In this document: in pieces, positions 16,547-25,392 of the stretch | How the letters are laid out: every line of letters begins with the position of its first letter | Position numbering within the stretch: position 1 is the first letter of the stretch | From: Thiobacillus sp. 65-29 | GTDB lineage: Bacteria > Pseudomonadota > Gammaproteobacteria > Burkholderiales > Thiobacillaceae | Assembly: GCA_001899775.1 (NCBI GenBank) | Contig: MKWN01000048.1 | Location: forward strand, 1 to 36,453 | DNA: 36,453 nt | Reading direction: 5' to 3' | Notes under the pieces: generated by a model | Told to the model about the DNA's origin: nothing | The model's input: the letters and a program-made list of their open reading frames with translations, nothing else | Databases searched by the model: none | Position numbers and translations under genes: made by a program

Positions 16547-17666
16547 ACACCGCGCGATACACGGCGAGCGTGCGCCGCGCGATGTCATGCCAATCGTAGC
16601 GTTCGGAGACCCACGCCCGACGGGTATCACGCGCTTCGGGGCGCAGCGGCTGTGCTGCAAATTCGCGCAGGCGTTTGGCCAGCGCGTCCACGTTGCCAAG
16701 CGGGAAGTAGTGCTCGGCCGGCAACCCCACTTCCAGATTGGCGGGGATGTCGCTGGCAACCACGGGCAGGCCGTAGGACAGGGCTTCCAGCATGGCGATG
16801 GGCAGACCCTCATGCGATGACGGCAGCACGAACATGCCGGCGTGGGCGTACAACTCGCTCAGCGCCTGGCCGGTCTGCAGGCCGGTGCACACGACGCCCG
16901 GGGTTGCAGCGGCGGTGTCCAGCACCTGCTGCACATAGGCGTCGGGATGGTCCGACGCGCCGACGATGGCCAGCTTCCATCCCGGCAGCGCCGCCCGGCT
17001 GAATGCCTCGATGAGATCGAGGTGCCGCTTTTCCGGCACGAGCCGGCTCACCAGCAACACGTATTTCCCCTGCTCCAGCCCGAACGCCGTCAGGGTTTCC
17101 ATCGTGTCCGGCAATGCCGGCAGCACGACGCCATTGGGAATCAGCGTGCTCTCACGCCCATGTTTGCCGCGCACCAAACTGCGGATCACCTCGGAAATCA
17201 CGATGCGGCCGTTCGACCAGCGCATGCCGAAGCGCTCGCCGGTTTGCAGCACCCATTTGGCGAAGCGCCCCCATTTCTGGCGGTCGTAATCCGGCCCATG
17301 GTGGGTGACCACCACGCGCAGGCCGAGCAGCCGCGCCGGCAGGGTCATGATGGCGGGGCCGATCGCCTGGATGTGCAGGATGTCCGGGCGCTTCACCGCC
17401 GCGTACAGCACGCCGAGAAAACTGTGCAGGATCGCCTCCAGCCCTTTCGACCTGGGTGCCCACAGCGGAACGAGTTTCACGCCCTTCCATGCCGGGCCGA
17501 CCTCGCGCGGCTGGTACGGCGAACGCGCCAGCACGGTGACGTCGCATCCCAGTTCCACCAGCAGCGGGCAAAGGTGTTCGGCGTGCGTCTCCACCCCGCC
17601 CTGCACGTTGGGGAAGCCGCGCAGGCCGAGCATCATGACCTTCAACGGTCGTCGCGCGCCTCCCAC
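16542..17666 (-). CDS. GT4-family glycosyltransferase
   Basis: The 374-aa GT-B fold protein is a probable retaining glycosyltransferase acting on a lipid-linked EPS unit at the cytoplasmic membrane. The N-terminal acceptor-side loop GFPNVQGGVETH is at about 16-27, the donor-domain start VSRLVPEKRHLDLIEAF lies mid-protein, and the GT4 signature HEGLPIAMLEALSYGLPVV has the EX7E glutamates. The start is GTG 17666, four bases after the radical SAM stop; an internal ATG (MMLGLRG) is possible. The last codon and the stop overlap a REP-like element. The donor sugar cannot be assigned. Confidence 0.9.
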   Translation of the reverse strand: MGGARRPLKVMMLGLRGFPNVQGGVETHAEHLCPLLVELGCDVTVLARSPYQPREVGPAWKGVKLVPLWAPRSKGLEAILHSFLGVLYAAVKRPDILHIQAIGPAIMTLPARLLGLRVVVTHHGPDYDRQKWGRFAKWVLQTGERFGMRWSNGRIVISEVIRSLVRGKHGRESTLIPNGVVLPALPDTMETLTAFGLEQGKYVLLVSRLVPEKRHLDLIEAFSRAALPGWKLAIVGASDHPDAYVQQVLDTAAATPGVVCTGLQTGQALSELYAHAGMFVLPSSHEGLPIAMLEALSYGLPVVASDIPANLEVGLPAEHYFPLGNVDALAKRLREFAAQPLRPEARDTRRAWVSERYDWHDIARRTLAVYRAVL

Positions 17667-17669
17667 GGC

Positions 17670-18824
17670 TCAGTCCGCGCGCAGCATTTCGGCCAGCTCG
17701 GCCTCGGACAGCACCACCTCGGGCTCGCGCCGCTGGAACGTTACCTTCTGCGCCGCCACCGTGCCTTCTCTCAAATTGCCCTGCAACGGATCCTGGCCGA
17801 CGTCGAAATGCGGCACGTCGTCGATGCAGATCGGCTTGCCGAGCATCGATTTGATCTTGTTCTTCACCACCCATGACGTCGGGTGCTTGATGTACTTCTT
17901 CATCACCGGCGCTGCGGTCCCCACCATCCAGCAGTTCTTGGGACAGGTGCGGACCAGGCCGCGCACCTTTTCCGCGCGCTCGCTGAACCACAGTTCGTCG
18001 AAACTGGACACGTCGCGGATGTTGCCCATGGACTCCTTCCAGTAGCGGTCCTCCAGACCGTTGCACGGGAACACGTCGCCATAAGGCTCGATGAAGAAGT
18101 TGGCGGTGCCCGCCTCGCAGGGCAGCATGCGCGGCTTGCCGCGGATGTAGTTGATCAGCCCCAGGTTGAAGAACGCGCGATACCAGCTCTTCGGACTATT
18201 GTCCTTGAGCAGTTCCTCGATCAGCTTGTGGAAGTTGCCGATCACCTCGTCCTTGTTGGTGATCTCGTTGTCGTCCTTGTGGAAGTAGTAGGAGTTGTGG
18301 AACGCCGCGGTGGCGAACTCCATGCCCAGCTCGCGCGACAGCTTGTACAGCCACAGCATGTCGGCCGAGTTGTGGTTGGACACCGTGCAGCCGTAGCCGA
18401 TGTCCTTCACCCCCATCTCCTTCAGCGTCAGCAGCACCCGCAGCGCGCGGTCGAACGTCCCTTCGCGCCCGCGCAGATCGTCGTTCTTCTGCGAAAGCCC
18501 CTCGATACTGACGCGGATGCCGATGTTCGGAAACCGCTCGGCCATCTTGATGATGCGGTCGGTATGCCAGCCCGAGGTCGAAATCACGATGCGGTCGGAT
18601 TTCCTGTACATCACCTCGACGATGTCCTGCAGGTCACGCCGCACGAACGGCTCGCCGCCGGTGATGTTCACGAACCTGAACTTCGGCAGGATCTCCAGTT
18701 CCTTCGCCTGGATTTCGCGCTTGCTGTCGGTCGGGTTCTCCCAGATGTCGCACATCTTGCAGCGCATCTGGCATCGGTAGGTCGTGATGATCGAAACGTC
18801 GGTCGGATATGCTGCGGCTGCCAT
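17670..18824 (-). CDS. radical SAM protein with SPASM/twitch-like C-terminal cysteines
   Basis: The 384-aa protein carries the radical SAM [4Fe-4S] motif C18-x3-C22-x2-C25 and the SAM-binding TGGEPF at 55-60. A C-terminal cysteine set (C236, C254, C294, C298) in a SPASM/twitch-like arrangement suggests auxiliary Fe-S cluster binding. The last 80 residues match no domain I recognise. It lies between two GT4 genes with 3-4 bp gaps, so it is co-translated with glycan-assembly enzymes. SPASM enzymes modify peptides or small substrates including carbohydrates; the substrate here is unknown. I infer a tailoring reaction on the EPS repeat unit or a linked molecule. Confidence 0.88.
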   Translation of the reverse strand: MAAAAYPTDVSIITTYRCQMRCKMCDIWENPTDSKREIQAKELEILPKFRFVNITGGEPFVRRDLQDIVEVMYRKSDRIVISTSGWHTDRIIKMAERFPNIGIRVSIEGLSQKNDDLRGREGTFDRALRVLLTLKEMGVKDIGYGCTVSNHNSADMLWLYKLSRELGMEFATAAFHNSYYFHKDDNEITNKDEVIGNFHKLIEELLKDNSPKSWYRAFFNLGLINYIRGKPRMLPCEAGTANFFIEPYGDVFPCNGLEDRYWKESMGNIRDVSSFDELWFSERAEKVRGLVRTCPKNCWMVGTAAPVMKKYIKHPTSWVVKNKIKSMLGKPICIDDVPHFDVGQDPLQGNLREGTVAAQKVTFQRREPEVVLSEAELAEMLRAD

Positions 18825-18827
18825 CGT

Positions 18828-20033
18828 TCAAGTCCCCAAAATCGATTTGTAGATATCCATCAAACCCGCGTTGTGCGCGTCCAGCGAAAACGCACTTTCC
18901 ACACGCTGGCGCGCCGCCGCGCCCATCTGCGCGCGCAGTTCGGGCGACGCCATCAGGCGGTCGAGCGCCGCAGTCAGCGCGTCCACGTCGCCGGCCTCGT
19001 ACAGCAATCCGGTCCTGCCCTCCTCGACCAGTTCCGGAATCCCCCCCATGCGGCTGCCCACCACGGGCTTGCCATACGCCATCGCCTCCAGCACCGACAT
19101 CGGGCAGTTCTCGTACCATTCCGACGGCACCACGACGACCGATGCGCGGTCGATCATCGCCTTCAGCGCATCGCCCGCAACATACCCGACAAAATTACTC
19201 GGGTTATATTTTGCCATCAATTCATCGGCCAATGGCCCCGTCCCCGCAATGGAAATGCGCCATCCAGCAGTCGATCTCGCATGCGCCCTGAGCAGCGTCT
19301 CCACGCCTTTCTCCTGCACCAGCCGGCCCAGAAACAGGACATAGCCGCCGTCCTCCCCGCTGCCGCGCACCGCGTTCGTGTCGATGCCGTTGTAAAGCAG
19401 CCGGATGCGATCACCCGGCACCCGGTGCGCGATGGATTCCTGCATGAAGCGGCTCGGCGCGATGAACGCATCCACCTTCTCGTAGCTGCCCATCATGCGC
19501 TGCACCACCGCCTCGGCATAGAGCAGCGCGCTCTTGCCGCGCGAGCCCTCCGCGCAGCGGTTGCGCAGCACGTGCGAAAAATCGCCGTCCAGGCAGTCCG
19601 AACAAGGCTTGCCGTCGTGCAGCCGGTTGTAGGTCGGACACACCGGCTTGTAGTCGTGCAGCGTCAGCACCACCGGCACGCCCAGCTTCTTCGCCGCGCC
19701 GATGATCGAGGGCGTGAGCTGGTGGTAGATGTTGTGGCAATGCACCAAGTCCGGCCGCGTCTCGCGGATCAACGCCGAGATCCTCTTCACCGCCTCGGAC
19801 GAATGCAGCAACGACAGCGCCGACTTCAGCTTGCCCAGCTTGCCCGCCCCACCGCGGTAATCCTGCCGGCCGACAAAAAACGCCGCATGCGGACTCGGCA
19901 CGTTGCGTTCGTCCTGCATGGAGAAATCGACGACCTCGTGCCCCGCGCCGAGCAGATGGTCGCGCTCCTGGAACATCACGACTTCGGAGCCGCCGTTGCG
20001 GAAGAAGAATTTGTTGGCGAAGAGGACTTTCAT
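18828..20033 (-). CDS. GT4-family glycosyltransferase
   Basis: The protein (401 aa from ATG 20033) is a GT-B glycosyltransferase. The N-terminus reads MKVLFANKFFFRNGGSE, a common start for capsule and EPS GT4 enzymes. Further motifs are VHCHNIYHQLTPS, a cysteine-bearing insert (VCPTYNRLHDGKPCSDCLDGDF) frequent in this subgroup, the donor-domain start VLFLGRLVQEKGVETLL, and the EX7E region WYENCPMSVLEAMAYG. A GTG at 20042 is an alternative start. The stop is 3 bp before the radical SAM gene. Donor and acceptor sugars are not predictable. Confidence 0.92.
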   Translation of the reverse strand: MKVLFANKFFFRNGGSEVVMFQERDHLLGAGHEVVDFSMQDERNVPSPHAAFFVGRQDYRGGAGKLGKLKSALSLLHSSEAVKRISALIRETRPDLVHCHNIYHQLTPSIIGAAKKLGVPVVLTLHDYKPVCPTYNRLHDGKPCSDCLDGDFSHVLRNRCAEGSRGKSALLYAEAVVQRMMGSYEKVDAFIAPSRFMQESIAHRVPGDRIRLLYNGIDTNAVRGSGEDGGYVLFLGRLVQEKGVETLLRAHARSTAGWRISIAGTGPLADELMAKYNPSNFVGYVAGDALKAMIDRASVVVVPSEWYENCPMSVLEAMAYGKPVVGSRMGGIPELVEEGRTGLLYEAGDVDALTAALDRLMASPELRAQMGAAARQRVESAFSLDAHNAGLMDIYKSILGT

Positions 20034-20046
20034 CGGTCGCACCCGT

Positions 20047-20982
20047 TCAGCGATAGCCCAGCTTCTCGTTCAGCCACCCTGCACGTTGCAGAAAGAATTT
20101 CTTTTCCTCATCGGCGAGCTTGGTCACCCAGGACGTGTCCAAGCGGATTTCAGAAGCGGTGGAGAATCGCATGTCATTGCCGTTGACGTTGTGATGTACT
20201 TTGGACTTGAAGTCGAGCATTCCCGGTTCGTAGCCGATGCCCGCGAATGCACAGATGCGCTGCATTTCCTTCGCGGGATCGCTGGCGAGGTCTTCATACT
20301 TGACCGTCAAAACATCCTTGGCATCGACGTGCTTCTCGATCAAGGGCAAGGCGCGCCGGAAATGTGTGTACCAGGAGTTGAGGCTCAACGTGCGGTCGAA
20401 ATTCCGTTTGCGCATGGAGTAATACACCGCTCGGCCATCACGGACCAGCAGGATGATCTTGACCCGGTCTGGCGCCATCTTGTAAAGGCCGACGGCCTTT
20501 GCGTACACCTTCGACGAGTCCACCACGAAATCCACGCGGAGTTGCTTGCCGACGAGGTCGTACAGATAGAGATTGTTTTCCAGGCCGCGGTAGATGGTGG
20601 GCAACAGCGGCCGCAAGGCGCCAAAGGCACCGGCCTTCAGTTCGAGGTAATGCAGACCGCTTCCCAGCCGACGGCGGAGGCGGTACGCCCGCCCTGTCAC
20701 CTTGCTGTCGCCCACAACCGCATAAATCGGCCCAAGGTTGAGCGAATACGGGTTGGCCGTCACGTCGATACCGTCCCGGCGCTCGAACTCGTGCACCACG
20801 TTCGACCAGACGCTGCAGTCGCGCACATTCGCCCCGCAGGTGCAACGGTTGTTGGTGGCCCAGTCCATCGGCAGGTTGATGATCTCGCCCAGCGAAGCGA
20901 TGCGGGAATGGCTGCCGAGCAGCATGTCGAGCAGGGTCGAACCGGAATGTCCGGCGCCGCAGATGTAGAGGCATGTCGTCAT
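20047..20982 (-). CDS. PAPS-dependent carbohydrate sulfotransferase
   Basis: The 311-aa sulfotransferase-fold protein has the 5'-phosphosulfate loop ICGAGHSGSTLL at 7-18 and the 3'-phosphate motif VRDGRAVYYS at 180-189. The cysteine pattern CTCG...C (C47, C49, C56) is also common in bacterial carbohydrate sulfotransferases. The start is ATG 20982, overlapping the upstream GT stop by ATGA; the longer open frame lacks homology. It would transfer sulfate from PAPS to a sugar hydroxyl, so the EPS is predicted to be sulfated. No PAPS synthesis genes are in the window. Confidence 0.9.
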   Translation of the reverse strand: MTTCLYICGAGHSGSTLLDMLLGSHSRIASLGEIINLPMDWATNNRCTCGANVRDCSVWSNVVHEFERRDGIDVTANPYSLNLGPIYAVVGDSKVTGRAYRLRRRLGSGLHYLELKAGAFGALRPLLPTIYRGLENNLYLYDLVGKQLRVDFVVDSSKVYAKAVGLYKMAPDRVKIILLVRDGRAVYYSMRKRNFDRTLSLNSWYTHFRRALPLIEKHVDAKDVLTVKYEDLASDPAKEMQRICAFAGIGYEPGMLDFKSKVHHNVNGNDMRFSTASEIRLDTSWVTKLADEEKKFFLQRAGWLNEKLGYR

Positions 20983-22235
20983 GCGTTTTTTCCTGTCTGG
21001 CGAGGGTTGGTGACTCGATTTTCTTCGGAACCGCGTCCGGCAAGTGTTTCGTAACGCCGCGCCACGGTTTCGGCAATACCGTCGTAGGTGCGGTGGGCGC
21101 GCACCCAGGCAGGACCGTCTCCCGCTTTTGCCGCGGCCGCCACGGGTTCCGCGAGCAGGGCAGCGATGCCGTCGGCAAAACCGCTCGCGCTCCACGGCAC
21201 GAGCGCGCCGACACCGGAATCATTGAGGATCATCGTCTGTTCGGGATGAACATTGGCAACCACTGGTTTGCCGAAAGCCATGTATTCGACGAGCTTTGTG
21301 GGTGAGGCGACATCCAGCGTGTCGCAAGGTGCGAAAGGCGAAACGCAGACTTCCGCAGTCGCGACCAGTTGCCACGCCTGCTCCATGGGAACGAAACCCG
21401 TGAACTCGACAGCCTGCCCAAGCCCGAGGCGCTGCACGCACTGCTCCAGGTTCGTGCGCTCGTGCGGGAAATCGCCGTCGCCAACGAACATCAGGGTGGC
21501 ATGGGGAAATTGCGTGTGTACCTGCGCAAAGGCTTCGACGAGGGTTTCGAGCTTTCTGCTTGCAGCCAGAGTGCCCAGATAGAGGACCCGTCCCGGTACA
21601 ACCTCACCCTGCGCCGTTTCCAGCCAGTCCAGCAGCCGCGGCGGGATGCCCATGGGCACAGGTGTCATTTTCTCTGCGTCTATGCCCATGCGCGCGATGT
21701 TCTCGCGCATCTTCGGGCTCTGCACGAAGACGTGATCGGCCGCCGGCATGATGACGCGGTACAGCCACCAGCGGGCGAAACGGCCGCGGAGTTGCAGGAA
21801 AGTCTTGCGCGCACCGGCGGATTCGGCCGCCATCGCCAAGTCGTGCTCCGGAAACGGGAACGACAGCCAGTAGGTGAACCGCGCACCCCGGATGCGCGCA
21901 GCCAGAAGCGCGAAGAACGCGGCGCTGTAGCGGTCATCGCGCACCTGGATGATGTCATAACGCTCGCCGAATACGAGGCGCAGGAAGATCAGCAGTTCGG
22001 AAAGCGGTTCCAAGAACCGGTTGATTATCTTCGCTGCCGCACTTTTCCTGCCGAGTGAAATCGGCAGGATCGCGGTCTGGTCGTGCATGTCGACCCGGCC
22101 CAGCCAGCCGGCGTCGTTGCGGCGCGTGGACCAGACGGTGTCCACGCCGAGTCGGCGCAGTTGCACGCCGAACAGTTCAACCAGGTCGACGCGCCAGGCA
22201 GGGAACGAGTCGGCAATGAAGTAAAAGAGACGCAT
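20979..22235 (-). CDS. GT4-family glycosyltransferase
   Basis: The 418-aa GT-B protein starts MRLFYFIADSFPAWRVD at ATG 22235; a longer open frame upstream runs across the hydrolase gene in another phase. The donor-binding domain begins near VLYLGTLAASRKLETLVEAF, and the C-terminal region has DVASPTKLVEYMAFGKPVVA, the GT4 EX7E region in a variant form (SPTKLxEY). The C-terminal tail (GSEENRVTNPRQTGKNA) is probably unstructured. It is coupled to the sulfotransferase by a 4-nt overlap. Confidence 0.9.
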   Translation of the reverse strand: MRLFYFIADSFPAWRVDLVELFGVQLRRLGVDTVWSTRRNDAGWLGRVDMHDQTAILPISLGRKSAAAKIINRFLEPLSELLIFLRLVFGERYDIIQVRDDRYSAAFFALLAARIRGARFTYWLSFPFPEHDLAMAAESAGARKTFLQLRGRFARWWLYRVIMPAADHVFVQSPKMRENIARMGIDAEKMTPVPMGIPPRLLDWLETAQGEVVPGRVLYLGTLAASRKLETLVEAFAQVHTQFPHATLMFVGDGDFPHERTNLEQCVQRLGLGQAVEFTGFVPMEQAWQLVATAEVCVSPFAPCDTLDVASPTKLVEYMAFGKPVVANVHPEQTMILNDSGVGALVPWSASGFADGIAALLAEPVAAAAKAGDGPAWVRAHRTYDGIAETVARRYETLAGRGSEENRVTNPRQTGKNA

Positions 22236-22258
22236 GCGTAATTCCTGACCCTTCCGCA

Positions 22259-23833
22259 TCAAAGCACGTCGAGCCTCGCCGCGGCGACGGACTGGGCCGG
22301 CAGCGCGAGCGCGGCGCGGCCCGCCTTGTCGAAAACCAGAACCTGCTCGGGCAGGTCGCGCGGCCGCAGGCGGTTGCCGTCGGCGTAGTTGTTGGCATTG
22401 AGGTTGTCGTCCGCGAGAACCCGCAGGCTCGCCTTCGCGCTCTTCCCTGCCAGCGCGGGAATGCGCAAGGCGATGGTCTGGGCCTTGGGCGCACGGTTGA
22501 CCGACCAGACGGCCCACCGGGTTCGGTCGGGATTGGCCATGACGGAGGCGCGAAAATCGTAGCCGCCCATGTAACCGCCGGTGTTGCCGCTGTGGGATGT
22601 CGTCGCGAAGACGTCTGCTTCCATGCCTTCGCGAAGCACATGAAGCGCCCAGAACACCGCGCTTGGATGAGTCCGGGGGAGCGCAGTCCTGTTCTTGTGA
22701 AACATCGGCCACGGCGCGTCCAGCCCATGAAGTGCGTGCATGAACAGCCCCATGACCTCCGGTATCTGTGAGGCGGCAATCATGAAGTCTGCGACGCCCA
22801 GTGCCGCTTCGAGATCCGCGCTCCTGGGCCAGTTGGGTTTCCAGTTCGGACTTTCGCCAGGCTTGACCGGCTGACGTGCGTGCTCGGTCACCCAGATTCC
22901 GACCGGGCCCGCACCCGCATGCGCAGACTCCGCGGCGTCGATGCTCTTGCATATCTGAGCGATGCGTCTGGAGACCGCATAAGGCACCTCGACGTTTACG
23001 CCGTCATAGTACGAATGCTGCGCATATTCGGTGGCAAGGCTCGACAGTCCGGCCGCAACCTGGCGGTTGTACTTTTCGGCCGTCGCTCCCGGCGAGTGCC
23101 AGCGCCAGTGGGCATCATAGTCTTCCATGATGGCAACAAAGCGCGCCTGGGGGTCGGCGCTCCGGATCGCCTCGGCCACGCGCTTTGATACGTCGAGATA
23201 TTTCTTTGCAGGCCAGAGATATTCGCCACGATCGAGCTCATTGCCCAGTTCCCAGCGCAGGACGGCCGCACTCGCATCGGGCCTGGCTTTCAGGTATGCA
23301 GCAAGCTCGTAGGCGTCGTCCGCGAGTTTTTTCGGGTCGGTTTCCTTGTCGTAATCCCCGAAAAGATTCGCCACATACCAGGATTGCCCGCCGACCTCGG
23401 TTACGAATGCCAGATACTCGTCGAACCCGAATGTCGCAACGAGCGGACCTTTCCATTTCACGATCTTGCGCGGCTCGCGCAGCTCACGCGAACCGACTGC
23501 CGCCTTCCAGTCGAAATGGTTGGATTCGGTGCCGCCCGGATAGCGATAAACGGCGCCCGGAAAGGCCTGTAGCCATTTGACCGCATGTTCATCGAACCGC
23601 CGTCTCTTTTCGTCCCACAGGGACTCCTGAAATTCCACCCAGGTGAAATTGAAGCCGAAGTAGTGCGGTTCGAGCGTGCGCAGGGGCGCCGCCGAAGTGA
23701 CAAGGGCTGCCGGTAGCGCAGCCGTGCGAACCTGCTCGCTCCCTGTGCAGGCTGCGCCCGAAAAAGTCGGCCAGGCGCCCGCAAGGAGCGGAACGCAGAC
23801 GGCCGCAACAATCCGTGACAGGCGCGGCTTCAT
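22259..23833 (-). CDS. secreted clan GH-A glycoside hydrolase (GH51/GH39-like)
   Basis: The 524-aa protein has an N-terminal Sec signal peptide (about 1-27). Residues 97-101 read RYPGG, a hallmark near the start of GH51/GH39-type barrels. The acid/base is probably E199 in WELGNEL, and the nucleophile E317 in WVTEH, about 118 residues later, as expected for clan GH-A. A beta-rich C-terminal domain follows. It resembles alpha-L-arabinofuranosidase-type proteins, but specificity is not certain. A periplasmic or extracellular hydrolase inside an EPS operon usually trims, edits or releases polymer. The alternative start ATG 23866 would overlap the flippase stop; 23833 is preferred because it gives a clean signal peptide. 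Confidence 0.85.
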   Translation of the reverse strand: MKPRLSRIVAAVCVPLLAGAWPTFSGAACTGSEQVRTAALPAALVTSAAPLRTLEPHYFGFNFTWVEFQESLWDEKRRRFDEHAVKWLQAFPGAVYRYPGGTESNHFDWKAAVGSRELREPRKIVKWKGPLVATFGFDEYLAFVTEVGGQSWYVANLFGDYDKETDPKKLADDAYELAAYLKARPDASAAVLRWELGNELDRGEYLWPAKKYLDVSKRVAEAIRSADPQARFVAIMEDYDAHWRWHSPGATAEKYNRQVAAGLSSLATEYAQHSYYDGVNVEVPYAVSRRIAQICKSIDAAESAHAGAGPVGIWVTEHARQPVKPGESPNWKPNWPRSADLEAALGVADFMIAASQIPEVMGLFMHALHGLDAPWPMFHKNRTALPRTHPSAVFWALHVLREGMEADVFATTSHSGNTGGYMGGYDFRASVMANPDRTRWAVWSVNRAPKAQTIALRIPALAGKSAKASLRVLADDNLNANNYADGNRLRPRDLPEQVLVFDKAGRAALALPAQSVAAARLDVL

Positions 23834-23859
23834 TCCGTCCCGAAGGCTAACCTCTGTGC

Positions 23860-25386
23860 TCACCATACGAAAATCTTCCGATTGGCGAGCCGGTTGATGC
23901 TTTCGCGTTCCGACGATGTAAACGGCTTGATCAGATAGGCCGTCACGAGATAAACGAGACAGCAGGCGATCGCCGCGACGAACACCGACCGCCACGTATC
24001 GACCGTGACCGGCAACGCGGCAAGCAAAACCAGGCTGAGCGAGGCTGCCGCAAGGAGTTTCAGCATGCCGTTCCGGTCTGCCCGATACGCGTCCTCCCAT
24101 GCCAGGCGCCCGAGGATGACGACGTTGAAAATCAGGTTTCCGGTTCCGATTCCGATCACCGGTGCCCACAACCCGAGCCCGAGCCAAAGCAGCGCGAGCG
24201 TCAGGGGCAGGGAAATCGCGCTACAGGCGGCTGCCACGGTACAAAGCCGGCTCCGCCCCACTGCAACGGCCAGCGTTTCGACGATCTGCCGCTGGCTGAA
24301 CGGGATCAAGGCAAGCATCAATCCCGCCAGGTAATAGCCGGGCTGCACAAATGCCCCGCCACTCAGCACGCTGACCAGACCGGGGCCCGCCCACCACGTG
24401 AGCACGACCATGGGCATGAGCGCGAACAGGCTCAGTTTGCCCACGAGGTTGGCATTGCGGACAAGCGCGGCCATCCCGCCGTCACCGACATACGACGCCA
24501 CCAACTTGGGCCGAATGATGCCAAACAAAAGTGCGGCGGGCAGATAGCGCGTAACCTGATCGTAGAGGCTGCGCAAGAAGCCGAAAAGTGCGGTCGCCTC
24601 GACCCCGAGATAGCGCTGCACCAGGAAGACGAATACTTGCGCACTGTAGATCAGGCTGATCATCTGGCTGGAATACATGTTTCCGGCAGTCGGCCACATG
24701 TCCAGCCACCGGGGTGGATGCCACTCCGGCGCACCGGTCTGCCGCCGCTGGTGACGCAGATGCCGGGCAAGACCATACAAGCCGATGGCCAGGCCCAACG
24801 CGGATGCGGCGACCTCTGCAATGACGATCTCCCGCAACGAGACGGCATTCCAGACGGAGAGGATACCAAGCAGCAGCAACAGCGCGATGTTGCGAACCAC
24901 GAGACTCAGCTGCGCCCATCCCTGCTGCATCAGCGGTCCAAGCAGGCTTTCGCGTACGTGCCGGGCCGCGCCTTCCAGCAGCAACATCGGCAAGTACAGG
25001 TATCCGATGTCCTGCCACGCGGCGAGTCCGAGTGCGGCCATGAAAGCCGGAAGCAGGAAATAGAGCACGAGCGTGCCCGCAACCAGGAGGCCGCTGATCT
25101 GGGCCAGGAATTGCCACACGAATCGCGACAGAACGGGCCCGGTGGCATGCATCCGATACTCGGGCAGGTAACGCGCAGCGAGCCAGATCATGCCGAACCC
25201 CGAGACGGCAATGGCCAGTTCCACTCCGGCCACGAGCGTCACATAGACGCCATACTGCTCGACGGGAAGCAGACGCACCATCCACAACAGGATGACGAAC
25301 GTAATCATTGCGGAGGCGCCCTTGCCCAACAGGAAGTGCGCGGCACTGCGCTTGAGCGCGGCGCCAGAATAAGGCAATGCGCTCAT
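23860..25386 (-). CDS. Wzx-type oligosaccharide flippase (MOP superfamily)
   Basis: The 508-aa integral membrane protein has about 12-14 transmembrane helices spread evenly. The N-terminus (KRSAAHFLLGKGASAMITFVILLWMVRLL) fits the polysaccharide-transporter family. It would flip the undecaprenyl-pyrophosphate-linked repeat unit across the inner membrane. It starts at ATG 25386, 6 bp after the upstream polymerase/ligase stop. MOP-family paralogues differ in sequence, so substrate identity cannot be read. Confidence 0.9.
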   Translation of the reverse strand: MSALPYSGAALKRSAAHFLLGKGASAMITFVILLWMVRLLPVEQYGVYVTLVAGVELAIAVSGFGMIWLAARYLPEYRMHATGPVLSRFVWQFLAQISGLLVAGTLVLYFLLPAFMAALGLAAWQDIGYLYLPMLLLEGAARHVRESLLGPLMQQGWAQLSLVVRNIALLLLLGILSVWNAVSLREIVIAEVAASALGLAIGLYGLARHLRHQRRQTGAPEWHPPRWLDMWPTAGNMYSSQMISLIYSAQVFVFLVQRYLGVEATALFGFLRSLYDQVTRYLPAALLFGIIRPKLVASYVGDGGMAALVRNANLVGKLSLFALMPMVVLTWWAGPGLVSVLSGGAFVQPGYYLAGLMLALIPFSQRQIVETLAVAVGRSRLCTVAAACSAISLPLTLALLWLGLGLWAPVIGIGTGNLIFNVVILGRLAWEDAYRADRNGMLKLLAAASLSLVLLAALPVTVDTWRSVFVAAIACCLVYLVTAYLIKPFTSSERESINRLANRKIFVW

Positions 25387-25392
25387 CGACAG

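Noticed and set aside
17883..20186. A 767-codon plus-strand open frame opposite the radical SAM and GT4 genes
   Set aside because: Antisense to two genes with clear motifs; composition (H, V, R-rich) is that of a reverse-strand shadow.
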